Shown piece after piece: positions 1 through 11,926 of a stretch of DNA of 64,000 nt; within the stretch, counting starts at the first letter, position 1; the number at the start of each line of letters is the position of its first letter. The DNA comes from Beta vulgaris subsp. vulgaris. Taxonomy: Eukaryota > Streptophyta > Magnoliopsida > Caryophyllales > Amaranthaceae. The notes beneath the pieces are model-generated. The model saw only the letters and a program-made list of their open reading frames with translations, did no database searches and was not told the origin of the DNA. The DNA is taken from NCBI RefSeq assembly GCF_026745355.1, contig NC_079202.1, positions 45,699,673 to 45,763,672 of the forward strand. The letters are read 5' to 3'. Made by a program: the position numbers and the translations under genes.

Positions 1-2
1 CA

Positions 3-1098
3 ACAAGTGAGAGTGATCACGCTGAAGGAGGAAACGGAAATCACGTGTCGGATGTGTCACTGGAAGAAATGAGGTTAAGGCTCGATGCTTTGCGAAGTGA
101 CCCCATTTTCGGAGAAGCCACCGGCGACGTTGCTAACGATAACAGAACGGACTTATTAAGACTTGTCATAATGGAACTCTTGTAAGGAAATTGACAAAAG
201 CCCAAATCAGAGCAAGAAGAATGTTCTAACATGTTTAAGCGATTTTCTGCTCACAAACCACCGACCTATGATGGCAAGCCGGATCCTACGGAGTTCGAAG
301 AGTGGATTAATCATATGGAGAAACTATTTGACGTCACTCAATGCCCTGAAAAATGGAAGGTGAATTTCGCGGTATTCTATCTCAAAGGGCAAGCAGACCT
401 TTGGTGGAAGACTGCAAAGGAAATGCAAAGTCAACCTGGCTTCGGATGGGAAAATCTGAAGGGAGCAATGAGAAATCAGTTTTACCCTCAAAGCCTGCAA
501 CTCAAAATGGAATCCGAGTTCATCCATCTCAAGCAAAGGAGTATGTCTGTGTTAGAGTATGCTGTGAAATTCAACGAGCTTGCTCGATTTGCTCCTAACT
601 TAGTATCGACGGATAGACAAAGGATGAACCGCTTTGAAGAAGGCCTTAATCTTGACCTTCAGGAGAAACTTGCAGCACACATGAGTACATCCTTCCAAGA
701 GCTCTATGATAGGGCTATCAATGTTGAAAGAAAAAGCAAGCTTCGAAAAGAGATCTTTGAGAACGGGAAAAGAAAGAAGAATTTTCAAAACCAACCCAAC
801 AATGGGTCATTCAAGAGGCAAGAAACTGGAAATCGAGGTGGAAATTTCGGAAATCAGAATCAAACTCGAAAATGCTCTAAGTGTGGAAAGTGGAACCATA
901 CTGAGAAGGAATGTCGATTTGGTACAAGGGAATTTACAAGTGCGGTAGTAAGGATCATATGGTCCGAGATTGCCCTCAATGGCGTCAAGGACAAATCAAT
1001 GGGAGAAATGAACCAGTTGGTCAGAACCGTGGAAATGGTGGCACTACAAACCGTAATCCTCCACGTGGACCTCCCAAGCTGCACGAGTATTCATGATG
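3..1098 (+). pseudogene. Chromovirus gag (capsid/nucleocapsid), frameshifted
   Basis: The first ~180 bases encode a gag N-terminus in frame 3, which then stops. The capsid domain (Retrotrans_gag) continues from about 231 in another frame with the typical PPTYDGKPDPTEFEEW start, and runs to about 720. A first zinc knuckle, CSKCGKWNHTEKEC, lies at about 870-912. A second knuckle (CGSKDHMVRDC) follows at about 930-975, but in a different frame. At least two frameshifts therefore break the protein. Gag would form the virus-like particle and bind the element RNA. The 5' end lies outside the window. Confidence 0.85.
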
Positions 1099-1580
1099 CA
1101 ACGAGAAAAGCAGAAGCCGATGATACCGTCATAACTGGTACTTTTCCTGTCAATTCTATACCTGCTTATGTTCTTTTTGACTCTGGAGCTTCACATTCAT
1201 TTGTCTCCGCATCATTTGCTAAAAATTTGAAAGTCAGACCATGTTCTCAATTCTCTTCTATGACTATTGCTCTTCCAAATGGTGAATCAATTTCATGCAA
1301 TGTCCTATATAAGAATTATTCTATCCTCATCAACGAATGTGAATTTCTTGTTGACCTAGTCCTGTTTGAGTTAACCGACTTTGATGTTATATTAGGTATG
1401 AATTGGTTATCCAAACACAAAGCCGACATAAATTGTCTTAACCATGAAATAACCCTTAGGAAACCAGACGGAAGTAAGGTATCTTTTCGAAGAATAAAAA
1501 CCAAACCCAAAATCTTCTCAACCTTAAAAGCCTTCAAACTTCTCATGACTGGTTGCAGGGATACCTTTGCAACATGGTAG
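1099..1580 (+). pseudogene. Chromovirus aspartic protease
   Basis: This is a retropepsin-type domain with the active-site triad DSGASHSF at about 1180-1203 and the flap/C-terminal ILGMNWLSKH motif at about 1390-1420. In the family it processes the gag-pol polyprotein. It is in frame with the gag capsid segment, but a frameshift in the second zinc-knuckle region separates them. A TAG stop at 1578-1580 ends the frame just before the RT linker, which resumes in another frame. Confidence 0.85.
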
Positions 1581-2940
1581 ACCTAACGACCCCTGAACCT
1601 TCTTTGTCTGAAATTCCCATAGCTTGTAATATCCTACGTATTCCCAGAAGAGATACCTGGCATGCCCCCACAAAGAGAAATAGATTTTAGCATTGACTTG
1701 ATTCCAGGACCGCTCCCATATCCAAGGCACCTTACAGAATGGCACCAGCGAGTTGCAAGAATTAAGAAGCAACTAGATGAGTTACTTGAGAAAGGGTATA
1801 TTCGACCTAGCGTCTCACCTTGGGGTGCACCGGTGTTATTCGTGAAAAAGAAAGATGGAAGCTTGCGATTATGCATTGATTATCGGAGTTAAACAAGATC
1901 ACCATCAAAATAAATATCCACTACCCGCATTGATGACTTTTCGATCAGCTACGAGGTGCCAGCACTTTCTCGAAGATTGATTTGAGATCAGGATACCACC
2001 AACTCCGAATCAAGCCCAAAGATATCTCGAAAACTGCCTTTAGAACTCGCTATGGTCATTATGAGTTCACAGTAATGTCGTTCGGGCTGACCAATACTCC
2101 TGCTGTTTTTATGGATCTGATGAACCGAGTTTTAAAACCCTACCTCGACAAGTTCGTAGTGGTGTTCATTGACGACATATTGGTGTTTTCAAAAAGTTCG
2201 AGTGAACATGAAGAACACTTGAGAAAAGTATTGGAGGTATTAAGGGAGAACAAGTTATATGCAAAGTTGAAGAAATGTGAATTCTAGTTGAAAGAAGTTG
2301 CCTTCTTAGGGCACATTATTTCAGAGAACGGAATCTCTGTTGACCCACAAAAGATAAAGGCTATAATGGAGTGGCCTAGACCCACAAATGTCACAGAAAT
2401 CCGAAGTTTTATGGGTTTAGCTGGTTACTATCGAAGATTTGTCCAGGACTTTCCAAAATTGCTTTACCCATAACCCGGCTAGTGAAGAAAGTTGTCAAAT
2501 TTGAATGGAGCGATGGAAGTGAAGCAGCTTTTCAGGAATTGAAGAAGCGTCTTACCTCCCCCCGTTCTCACCCTCCCATCTGATAAGGAAGGCTTTGTGG
2601 TGTATAGCGATGCTTCCAAGCATGGATTAGGGTGCTCTTAATGCAAAACGATAAAGTTATAGCCTATGCTTCTCAGCAACTAAAACCACACGAACAAAAC
2701 TACCCAACCCATGATCTTGAATTAGCAGCTGTGGTGTTTGCTCTCAAAATATGGCGACACTATCTCTATGGTGTTCCATGCAAAATCTTCACCGACCACA
2801 AAAGTCTCAAATATATTTTCACACAAAAAGAGCTAACTTGAGACAACGTAGATGGCTAGAACTCCTCAAGGATTACGATCTCGACATTCAATATCACCCT
2901 GGAAAGGCTAATGTTGTGGCGATGCCCTAAGCCGAAAACC
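1581..2940 (+). pseudogene. Chromovirus reverse transcriptase and RNase H
   Basis: The fingers/palm start ([20 protein letters not shown]) lies near 1795. After a break at 1892, the palm continues with [11 protein letters not shown] (about 1985) and the catalytic FIDD box (about 2167-2178). FIDD in place of the common YxDD is normal for many plant gypsy elements. The thumb [12 protein letters not shown] follows a TAG at 2287-2289. The RNase H region ([20 protein letters not shown], then [10 protein letters not shown]) lies at about 2660-2820. At least four stops or frameshifts interrupt the domain, so no active enzyme is expected. Confidence 0.86.
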
Positions 2941-4470
2941 CCCTTAAACACCATCCTAACCCTACCCAAAGCTATCCAAAGGGATCTATGGAAGATGAAG
3001 TTGAGATCATTCAAGGAAGAGAAATGCATGTTTGAATGCATTGGAGTTAAGGCCGACGCTGTTGGAAGAAATAAAGGAGGCACAAAGCGAAGACATGGAG
3101 TTAGAGAAAACAAAAGAGGATGTGAAGAAAGGGAAATCACCAGGATTTGTGATTCAAGAAGATGGTACTTTGAGATTCCAAGGAAGGCTAGTGTTCCCAA
3201 TAATGAGTCGTTAAAAAGAAAAATTCTAGAAGAGGCTCATAATAGTCCTTTTCGTACACCCGGAGGAAACAAGTTGTATAAAGATTTGAAGCAAACATTC
3301 TGGTGGAGTAATATGAAGCAAGAAGTTGCAGAATTCATTTCGAGGTGCTTGACTTGTCAAAGAATAAAGATCGAGCACCAGAGGCCTGCAGGATTGCTAC
3401 AACCATTAGATGTTCCCACTTGGAAATGGGATTCGATTTCAATGGATTTTATTATGGGATTACCACCATCATCTAGAGGCATGAATTCTATTTGGGTGAT
3501 TGTAGATAGATTGACAAAATCCGCGCATTTCATGGCTATAAGGAATAATTGGAGTTTGGATAACTAGCGGAGTTGTATATGAACACAATTGTCAAACTAC
3601 ATGGAGTTCCGAGTTCAATTGTGTCTGATCGAGACTCGCGATTTCAGGCGAAGTTTTGGAAAGAATTGCAAAAAGCTCTTGGCACCAGACTTGATTTCAG
3701 TACTGCTTTTCACCCGGCAACCGATGGTCAGACAGAACGAACAATTCAGACTCTCGAAGACATGTTGAGAGCATGTATGTTAGATTTCCAAGGAAGCTGG
3801 GAGAAATATTTGCCACTGGTGGAATTTTCTTATAACAACAGCCATCAAGCTAGCATCGGGATGGCACCTTATGAAGCACTTATGGAAACGGTGTAGAACA
3901 CCCCTCTGTTGGAGTGATATAGACGAAGCTAGAGTAATTGGGCCTGACTTGATACAAGAAACGACAGAGAAAGTACGATTGATTCAAGCTAGGATCAAGG
4001 CTGCTCAGAGCCGACAAAAGAGCTATGCAGATCGACGAAGGAGACCACTAGAATTCATGGTAGGCGATCATGTCTTTCTGAAAATCTCACCTACTAAAGG
4101 TGTCATGAGATTTGGACAGTCTGGAAAACTAAGTCCGAGGTATATCGGTCCATATGAGATTTTGGAGCGAGTCAACGAAGTAGCTTATCGTTTAGCGCTG
4201 CCGACAGATTTGGATAGGGTTCACAATGTCTTTCATGTGTCAATGCTGAGAAAGTACATACCAGATCCTAATCATGTGATTAGACACGATCCCCTAGAGC
4301 TTAGAAATGACCTAACGTATGAAGAAAGACCGGTCGAAATTCTCGATCGACGAGAAAAGCAACTTAGGAATAAAGTAATCCCTATGGGCTAACCATTCGT
4401 CATCAGAAGCAACTTGGGAAGTAGAAGATCAGATGAAAATGAAATACCCTCACCTATTTGCTTAAATGAT
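2941..4470 (+). pseudogene. Chromovirus integrase with chromodomain
   Basis: A zinc-binding H2C2 region (ending CLTCQRIK) lies at about 3235-3365. The DDE core has SMDFIMGLP (about 3435), SDRDSRF (about 3625) and the NGQTE-equivalent DGQTERTIQ (about 3722). The GPF/GPY region (RYIGPYEIL) lies near 4138. A divergent chromodomain (EATWEVEDQMKMKYPHLF) is readable at about 4408-4462, only after a frame change at about 4380. Chromodomain integrases target heterochromatin in this lineage. Breaks occur at about 3565 and 3895. Confidence 0.85.
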
Positions 4471-4579
4471 GATTTTATGCATGTGAATATTTGACTTTGA
4501 AATTATGTACTTGTATAAGAGTTAATGAAAATATGATTATTGGCTATCATTATTAAGTTTCGAGGACGAAACTTTTTCT

Positions 4580-4592
4580 AAGGGGGAGAGGA
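4580..4592 (+). other. Polypurine tract of the chromovirus
   Basis: The purine run AAGGGGGAGAGGA lies immediately 5' of the LTR start. It is the expected primer site for plus-strand DNA synthesis and fixes the LTR boundary at 4593. Confidence 0.8.
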
Positions 4593-5154
4593 TGTAATAT
4601 CCCGAAAATTTAAACTTGCTTAAATTAAATAATAATAATTAGTGGTTAATATTTCCTTCAATCATAAGTTATTATTGAAATTTTGTTACTCTATATCACA
4701 TAATGATAATTAATTTATAAATAAATATATGTTGTAAATAATAACAAGTTATGTTAGATTAAACGATAACATTAGTTAAAGTAGGGAAACAAAGTAATAA
4801 ACAAATTTGTTACTATACAAATTAGTAGTATTCAGAATAAAAAGAAAAAGAAAAAGAGAAAAGAAAAGAAAAAGGAAAAGAAAAACGAAAAAGAAAGAAA
4901 ACTTAAGGAAACAACAGAATACTTTTATCAACCCATTTCCATTTCCTTCACAAACAACCGGTACAACCCGACAATGGATTTTAATTCAGGACAGATTTTT
5001 TTCACATAAACAAATTCAACTGCAATTAGAAACTTCAATTCAATCCAAACCCATCCAAAAATCTAATATTTATCAAATCAAACCCACCCAAATTTCAGTT
5101 TTTCTTCATCAAATCAACCCACCAAATTCATGAAATTTATCCCCCAACTATGCC

Positions 5155-5162
5155 TATAAATA
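5155..5162 (+). promoter_or_regulatory. Putative TATA box in the chromovirus LTR
   Basis: TATAAATA lies in the LTR about 560 bases from its start, upstream of a CT/CA-rich segment. Position and motif suit a pol II promoter at the U3/R border. Confidence 0.5.
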
Positions 5163-6540
5163 CCCATTACTTCCTCCCTCAATTCACCACCATAACCATT
5201 CCATTTTCTTCGCCGGAAACCCGCTAACCCTCGCCGGAAAAAGCCACCAAAACGCTCCCCAAAGCTTTTTTTTTTTTTTTTTCGCAACCACCCTTCCTCT
5301 GTCCTCTGTTTCAGGGCAGCCACCATAGCCCCGCCATAACACCACCATCCGCCATCAGCATCGTCGCGCCTCCTGTGCGCCACCATAGCCACCACCACAC
5401 CTACCCACCGCCGCCTTCTCCCTCACTCGCTCGCCCCTTCTTTCTTCTTCTCTCTCTCTCTCTCTCGCGCCTTACCTTCTGTTTCTCGCCGTACCGCCGT
5501 CGCTCGACGAATCCGACGAACCCCTCTGTGTCGCCACTTGCTGCCGGAGCTCCACCACGCCGCACCCAACCTCCCCCCTCCCCTGTTTTTCGTGTTTGCT
5601 CATCTGAACAGGACGTATGAAAAATACCTCTTCCTCGGTTGTTTTCATTTAGTTTTTGTAGATAAGCCCAAATATAATCCATGATTAGTTACTTTTATTA
5701 TTGGGCCTAAAATCTAGTTTTAGTTATAATTAAACCAATTAATAAAATCCATATACTTAGTTTGTTAGGCTTAATAGATATTTCATAATTAAGTTGATGA
5801 ATTGTTCTATAAACTAAATAAATAAAGTTGTGTAACACTAATTGTCAAATTATTCTTGTAATATGAAAATAATGAATGAACATTAGTAATTTACGATTTG
5901 CTGGGTTACGACAATTGAAATTGTTTTATTAACTTGTTAGAGATAATTTATGTATTTCTATTGAACAAGTTACTTAATAGTATAACATATGATACGTTAA
6001 ATTATAATTCTATTAATTATAGTAAGGTAAGTAAAGTTATATAAAGCTTAAATAATGAATCTATGTAACGTCACCAACGACACTCCATAATAAAAGTAAT
6101 ACTAATAAATAAAGGTCAGTTGTTAAAAAAAATCGAATATTTATATTTCGTTGAGTCATTTCATGATTAGATTAAAGGGAAAGGATATTACAGCCTCCCC
6201 CAACTTTCAAGTTATTACGCGGGAACCGAGGTAACATCTATTGCTAGCACCCACGATCCCCTTCGAAATGTGTTTATGAAATGATGTTTATAATTATGTT
6301 AAGGATTTTGCAATGTGATTCTTATATGGATTGTGGGATTAAATTGTTTTCGAATGAGTTTCGTAAATGATGATCTTATGAGTTATTGATGCTCAAGTAT
6401 GATTCATGAAAGATTTATGGCTTATGCCGATGAATGCTAAACAAACGAAACATGATAAATAAAAGTGAAAGAGGTTATGGCAGTATAATGTTATGCTTAT
6501 CTACTTTATGGTCGTGCACGTACCTTCGCACCTGCCGTAC

Positions 6541-6740
6541 ACCCGAAAAGGGAGCTGGGCTCCTTGAGGGGTACCGCATGCTATTTTGGTGCGAGCGGTG
6601 TTTCCAAAAAGGGAGCGGGGCTCCTTGAGGATCATCACATGGTGGTGTATCCAAAAAGGGAGCTGGGCTCCTTGAGGATCATCACATGGTGGTGTACCCA
6701 AAAGGGAGCTCGGCTCCTTGAGGGTCATCACATGTCTATA
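6541..6740 (+). repeat. Tandem array inside the chromovirus LTR
   Basis: About four imperfect units of roughly 45-55 bases share the core GGGAGCTGGGCTCCTTGAGG followed by CATCACATGGTGGTGT-like sequence. The core GGAGC...GCTCC is itself a short inverted repeat. It gives the spurious open frames seen on both strands here. Confidence 0.8.
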
Positions 6741-7284
6741 CTCGCCAGTTACCAAGCTAAAAGATGAAAAGATAATGGGAATTTATGAAGTATCAAGATG
6801 ATATTTATAATTGTTTACTTTGCTATTATTTTGAAATATGCTTTACTATATTCTCTTCTCTCTGTTTGCAAATAAAATGAATTGAAATGAATTTACGTTG
6901 TTAGGGTAGTATGTTACTGAGCTTCGGCTCACGATGTTGCTTTTGGTTTTAGGTACCGATGAAGATGACGGGATGGCGTAGAAGTGAGGATGGTCAACTA
7001 CTTTAAATTATGAAAACTATATATATTGGTTATGTAATCTAAATCTATGATCACTAGAACACGAACTTAGTTTAACTATAACTACGTAATCATCTATGCT
7101 CAGATATTTATATTAATATAATTAATATGCTTATTTTAATAACTATAATATGTTTAGCGTCATGAACGAATGTTTGCCTTGTATTTTCTCGAACGGAAAA
7201 TACGGCAGTAGCGCACCGACCATCTAAGTTCCGCTGCCAATAATAGATTAATTAACTTAAAAAATAATGTTTAGAGGTCGGGGC

Positions 7285-8656
7285 TGTTATTTCCCTAGGA
7301 ACACTACAAGAGGGGGGGTGAATTGTAGGTGTAGAAATAAACGTAACTTTTTGCGGAAATTAAAACTTAAACGAATAAACAAGCTAGAGAAACACAAGGG
7401 ATTTTTACGAGGAAAAACTTCTTGGGCCCAACAAGAAGAAACAACCTCGACCACTAGGGATTTTGAACTCAACTATTTCACTAATTAGGCCAAACAACTT
7501 TGTTACAACCTAATTCTAACTCGAGCCACACCTTGAGTTCCTAAACTCAAGTTCCTGAGCCACTGTTCCCTTACCAGCAGTTCCTCTCAACTTCACTCGA
7601 AGTTTTCTCACTCATACAAGCTTCACTCAAAGCCTTTCTCTTACAGAACTTCACTCAAAGTTCCCTTACCCCAAAAACCAAAATACAATTGATCGAAATA
7701 AGCTTAGTGGAATTAGAGTAAGAAAGCAAAGAACAAATGGCTATTATGAGAGAATGAAGGCACTGACACTTAATTAGTTAAACTCATTTAATTACTTAGT
7801 CAGACACAATGTGGAACTTATCTAGACTTCAATATTTATAGTAATAATCACAAAGAACGTGGGATTAAAACTTGATTACATGTTAAGTCCATTAACCCAT
7901 GATGTTCCTTCCCCTAAGGAACACATTTCACATCATGTCCCATGATCCCATGATCTAAAAATGAACGTGGATATATTTTAGCCACTACTCCTAAGTAATA
8001 GGGGTTCCTTGAGCTTTATCCGAAAATCAGTTTTATAAAAACAATTTTTATCTTTAAAACTGAATTTTTAATCTTTAAGAAAATAATATCTTTTAAACAA
8101 ATTCTTTCTAAAACCGGATATTTATTTTCTTTATTTTTCCGAAAAACAAAATCTTTTTCTCAAACGGATTTTATTTTAAAACTGATTTTATCATTTGAAA
8201 TTAGATAAAACTAATTTCTATAATTTAGGCATGACTTACTCAATTGCACATTTAGCCGTTATACTTTTGCACGCCTAAGTCTAGTTCCTTTTATTAACTA
8301 AGTTCCTTTAACATATTCTTTTAGTGCCACTTAGTTTGTTCCTTACAAAGGAACAAACTCTCATTCTCAAATAAAGCTGCCACTGTTCCTTACCATTCTA
8401 ACTTTGTTCCTTTACATTGGAACTAGAAAATAAAACGCCTAGCTTCTATTCTTTTGATCCAATGCTTGCTCCAGTATCAACTTATAGAAACTTCTTTACT
8501 TAGCCTTTGAAATCCTCTCTTGACTTCTTCCTTGACTTCGTATTCTCCCAGTTCCTTTCATTGATACCTTAAACATCATACACTTAAATAACTCATTAGT
8601 TCACTACTTAGTTTGCATCTTTGTTTCTTTGTCATCATCAAAACTAGGGTTCAACA
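7285..8656 (-). mobile_element. Solo LTR, SIRE/Maximus-like family, minus strand
   Basis: Read on the minus strand it starts TGTTGAACCCTAG at 8656 and ends ...AATAACA at 7285. It is flanked by a perfect 5-base duplication, GGGGC (7280-7284 and 8657-8661). No internal region is present, so it is a solo LTR left by LTR-LTR recombination. Its 3' end (the CACCCCCCCTCTTGTAGTG region) and its many GGAAC/GTTCC motifs match the LTR at 46966-49056, so both belong to one divergent family. The copia (SIRE/Maximus) assignment is inferred from the tRNA-Met primer site of the larger copy. Confidence 0.88.
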
Positions 8657-8667
8657 GGGGCGTTAGA

Positions 8668-10303
8668 CGTAAGGCACGTCTTGTGGTTTCTTAGCAACTG
8701 ATGATTCCACTTCCAGCATTGTCGGGACATCGTACTGCACTCCACTTTGAAAGGTAATAACATTGGCAGTGTCCCTAAGTTGCACTGGTTGTGAAAGCAA
8801 TGACTCGGATGGCCTACTGGCAGAAGAACTAGATAGCTGAGCTATTTGTGACTCAAAAATCTTATTGTGTGTCCCTTGTAGCTTAATCTGAGCATGCAAG
8901 TTCTCAAACTGAGACCTAATATCTGCTTGAAAGGAAAGAATACCTTTCTGCATCTTCAACTTGAGATTTATGAGTTCAACAATAGTTGGGTCTGAAAGAG
9001 GTGTGCTATGTTGCTGTTGAAAATGATTTCTCTGAAATCCAGAGGAAGCTTGTGGTTGTGACTGATGCTGTTGAAACCGGGGTTGTGGTAGGGACTGTTG
9101 TTGCTGGTGAGGTTGTGGATAATGTTGTTGTTGCGGTTCAACATATTATTACTCCTATATGAGAGATTTAGATGATCTCGTATCCTAGGATTGTAGTATT
9201 ATTGGAGTATGGATTAAAGTGAGGCTTGTGTTGAGACTACAATGCATGCACTGGCTCGTTAGAAGCTAAGAGACTAGGGTACTCTTGAGAGTTGTGGCCA
9301 ACTATCCCACAAGCGTCACATATGATAGCATTATATCCAGAAGCACTAGCCATCGCGTTAACACTCATGTGGGAGCAAGAACTTCAAAAAATCAGTCTTC
9401 TGGTTTAGAGCAGCTATGAAATGTAAAGAATAGGCCTCAACATCATGTTTGCCTCCTTTTTCCATAGAAGAGCGAATAGCATACGCTTGATTAGAACGAG
9501 TTTCTCCATAATTTCATGCCCTTCATCAATAGCTTTATCAATGAAAAACCCACCAGAGGCTCTATCAATGACCCAACCTTCTCGTATCTGCATCAACTCT
9601 ACTGTAGAAAATCTAACACAAACACCACTTATCAATACCATGATGAGGACAAAGGCGCTGCAGATCCTTGAATATTTCCCAAGCTTCATACAATGACTCT
9701 GGGATCTTGGGTGAAACATTATCTCATGACGCATATCTGCAGTCTTTTGATATGGATACCATTTGATGAGGAAATTTTTTGAAAATGCTGCCCAAGTGGT
9801 GATGGAGGCAAGCAACTTCTTGTAGCAAAATAGATCTTTGTCTCGTAGATCGAGAAAAGGCAAATAGAATTATTTTCATCCTGACAACAGAAACACCAGC
9901 TTGTTTCTGAGTAGCACAACATTGTGAAAATCGATGCAGGTGCTGGTTTGGGTCTTCAGAAGGTAACCCAACAAATTGATTATTTTGAACCATGTTCAGC
10001 ACATGAGATTTGGTTTTAAAATTTACAGCAGCGATAGTAGGCATCCGTACCCCTAGTGGGTACATTATAAGGGGATGGTTGTGCATAATCCCCGAAGATT
10101 CGGGTAGCATTCTCACATTTTATAAGAGAAATTGGGGTGACAGGGAAGTGTTGTTGCAGTGATGATGGTTGAGTAAGTGTCTAATGGGAAGGTGTTCCTA
10201 TAGATAACTTTGCTTTCTTAGTTTCCTTTCTGAGTCTACAAGCAGTATTTTCAATTTCTGGATCAAATGGAATTAGATTTGAGGATTTTAGTTTCCTACT
10301 CAT
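8668..10303 (-). pseudogene. Athila-like gag, decayed
   Basis: The likely start is the ATG at 10303 (MSRKLKSSN...). The central gag domain is recognisable from NMVQNNQFVGLPSEDPNQHL (about 9990-9930), through a frame change to the FLIKWYPYQKTADMRHEI block (about 9790-9730). A one-finger zinc knuckle (CDACGIVGHNSQEY, last Cys lost) lies at about 9330-9290. The C-terminal coiled-coil segment (QFENLHAQIKLQ, about 8910) ends at the chromovirus junction. Multiple frameshifts and stops make it non-functional. This domain order is typical of the gag of Athila elements. Confidence 0.8.
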
Positions 10304-10409
10304 ACACCAAAAACTCTAAAACAAATGTGAGATGCTTTGAAGAACAGGCGTTCTTCATAGTAGGTTAGTGTAATACTATAATTCAGATAAAATAAAAATA
10401 AGCCGTCTT

Positions 10410-10430
10410 CCCGGCAATAATGCCTAAATT
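10410..10430 (-). other. Degenerate primer binding site of the Athila-like element
   Basis: The minus-strand sequence next to the LTR end is a mutated version of the TGGCGCCGTTGCCGGGG primer site usual in Athila elements; the 3' half TTGCCGGG is intact. Confidence 0.65.
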
Positions 10431-11926
10431 TGACAGGTTAGAGTCACATCACCTAATCAAAAATAACCTAAGGTCCACTAACTAGTAGTCAGGATCGAAT
10501 CCACAAAGAGATAGGTATACTATTGTATTTGAAATCTAATATTATACTAACTAAATCCGATGAAAAGGTTTGGTTTACTAAACTAACCAAATTATCAAAT
10601 CACGAATATCAAATAAAGGATCGGAAAGACTAGGGAACGGTTCACCATATATGCAATTCAGGATATCAAGAATGATTGAAGAACTCAATGAAATAACCTA
10701 ACTAGGGCGCATGTAATTTCTCTCGAACATTACCTCCCTCGAAACTCACTAAGCCGCTCTCGCATGGTCATACTTCGATAAGCCTACTATTGAGAGCCTA
10801 TACAAAATCCTACCTCTCGGTCTATAACTTTGTATTGCGACAATAATCAACATAGTTGGCCAAACTTGTAGATTAACTTAATTAACTCAATAACAAGAAC
10901 CATATAAATCAATGAATTAAACAATCATTCAATCAATCCATCATATGCGTACATAGATCCAAAAATCCCTAGAAAATAAGCTATTCACACATAATTGGGG
11001 AAAACATAATTACCATTAAATAAGAAAGCAACATGATTGAATAACAAAGAAGAATTGAAAAGGGAATAATAAGGGATGAGAAATAATACTAATTAAAGAA
11101 CGAATCTTGAAAACAATTACTCTATTGAATTTTGAATGAATTTGTAAAGTAGAATAAACTAGGATTTTAAGATAATAAAAGTGCTTAAAAAACTGATGAC
11201 TGAAATCATAATAATAATAAAAACATAGTTTTTTTTTTACTTTAAAAGGATAAGTATTTATAGAAAAATAATAAAATACGCAACACGCGCTTCAAAACGC
11301 ATAAAAATCGCCTAGCCTGTGTTACCGCGGCGGATTTCGCCAGACCGGGCGGTTGTCAAATCATTTTTCGAAGAAGTGAAATAGCGCCCCGCCTGGTCGA
11401 GCCAGCAACAAAAAATTTGTTTTCTTCCAAATCTTCTCTAAACGTTGAAATTTGGCTAAGTAAAGGTACCCGGGTAGCCAATTAACGATCATTAGCCTGT
11501 ACAAATCTCTATCTTCAAAACGCCATAACTTATTCGTTATTTGTCAGAAATAGACAAGTGACCATGAGTTGGAGAGATCTTGAAGTTTAGAATCTAACCC
11601 AATTCAAATAACTGCATTTGGATTTGTATAAATTGAGATATGATCAATAGAGTGGACTGAAGTCATTTTTCTACTTATTTCATTATTCGATTTCCTTCAA
11701 AACTCTTCCAACTCAATGCTTGTGCTCTTAAAAGTACATCATCTCTTGTAGTGATATAAATGAGTAGAAAATTCACTAAAAATATGCTAATTCCTACAAT
11801 GATCAACCTGAAACAACAAACACACTACAAGGAGCACATTAGTACTAAAAAAAAGCTCCAAAGAGCGCAATTAAGACTAATAATCAATGATAAAAGGGGG
11901 TAAATCCTATATAAAATAGATATATT
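10431..11926 (-). repeat. Athila-like 5' LTR
   Basis: The LTR is about 1.5 kb. Its high-coordinate end (TAATATATCTATTTTATATAGG on the minus strand, TG start mutated) and low end (TGACAGGTTAG on the + strand) align with the ends of the LTR at 59174-60798. It contains the shared block at 11524-11582, GC-rich palindrome remnants at about 11320-11400, and a minus-strand TATAAATA at 11255-11262. Confidence 0.8.

Larger units (their letters stand above)
1..8667 (+). mobile_element. Tekay/Del-type chromovirus (Ty3/gypsy), 3' part
   Basis: The order gag, protease, RT, RNase H, integrase, chromodomain, polypurine tract and long 3' LTR is that of a plant chromovirus. The window opens inside gag, so the 5' LTR and primer binding site are missing. 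The coding region is broken by several frameshifts and stops, so the copy is inactive. A solo LTR of another family sits at 7285-8656 inside the 3' LTR. The element ends close to 8667, directly against an Athila gag, which suggests it inserted into that older element. The Tekay-type assignment rests on gag style, two zinc knuckles, a C-terminal chromodomain and the LTR start TGTAATATCCCG. It is family-level inference. Confidence 0.88.
4593..8667 (+). repeat. 3' LTR of the chromovirus, split by a solo LTR
   Basis: The LTR begins TGTAATATCCCG right after the polypurine tract. It runs to 7284, is interrupted by the solo LTR (7285-8656) plus its duplicated GGGGC, and ends about 8662-8667. Without the insertion it is about 2.7 kb. 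It contains an AAAAG-rich microsatellite (about 4836-4905), a poly-T run (about 5264-5281), a CT microsatellite (about 5448-5466) and a tandem array (6541-6740). The open frames in it (for example on 5114-5682) are low-complexity and not genes. The other LTR is outside the window, so divergence cannot be measured. Confidence 0.8.
8668..11926 (-). mobile_element. Athila-like retrotransposon (Ty3/gypsy), 5' part
   Basis: Read on the minus strand, a 5' LTR (11926 to 10431) is followed by a primer binding site and a decayed gag that is cut at about 8668 by the chromovirus. Pol is not in the window and would lie beyond the chromovirus to the left. The LTR is homologous to those at 59174-60798 and 30251-31597. 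Confidence 0.82.

Noticed and set aside
5114..5682. Open frames on both strands in the chromovirus LTR
   Set aside because: They are Pro/Arg- or Gly/Arg-rich translations of CT and CCG repeats inside an LTR.
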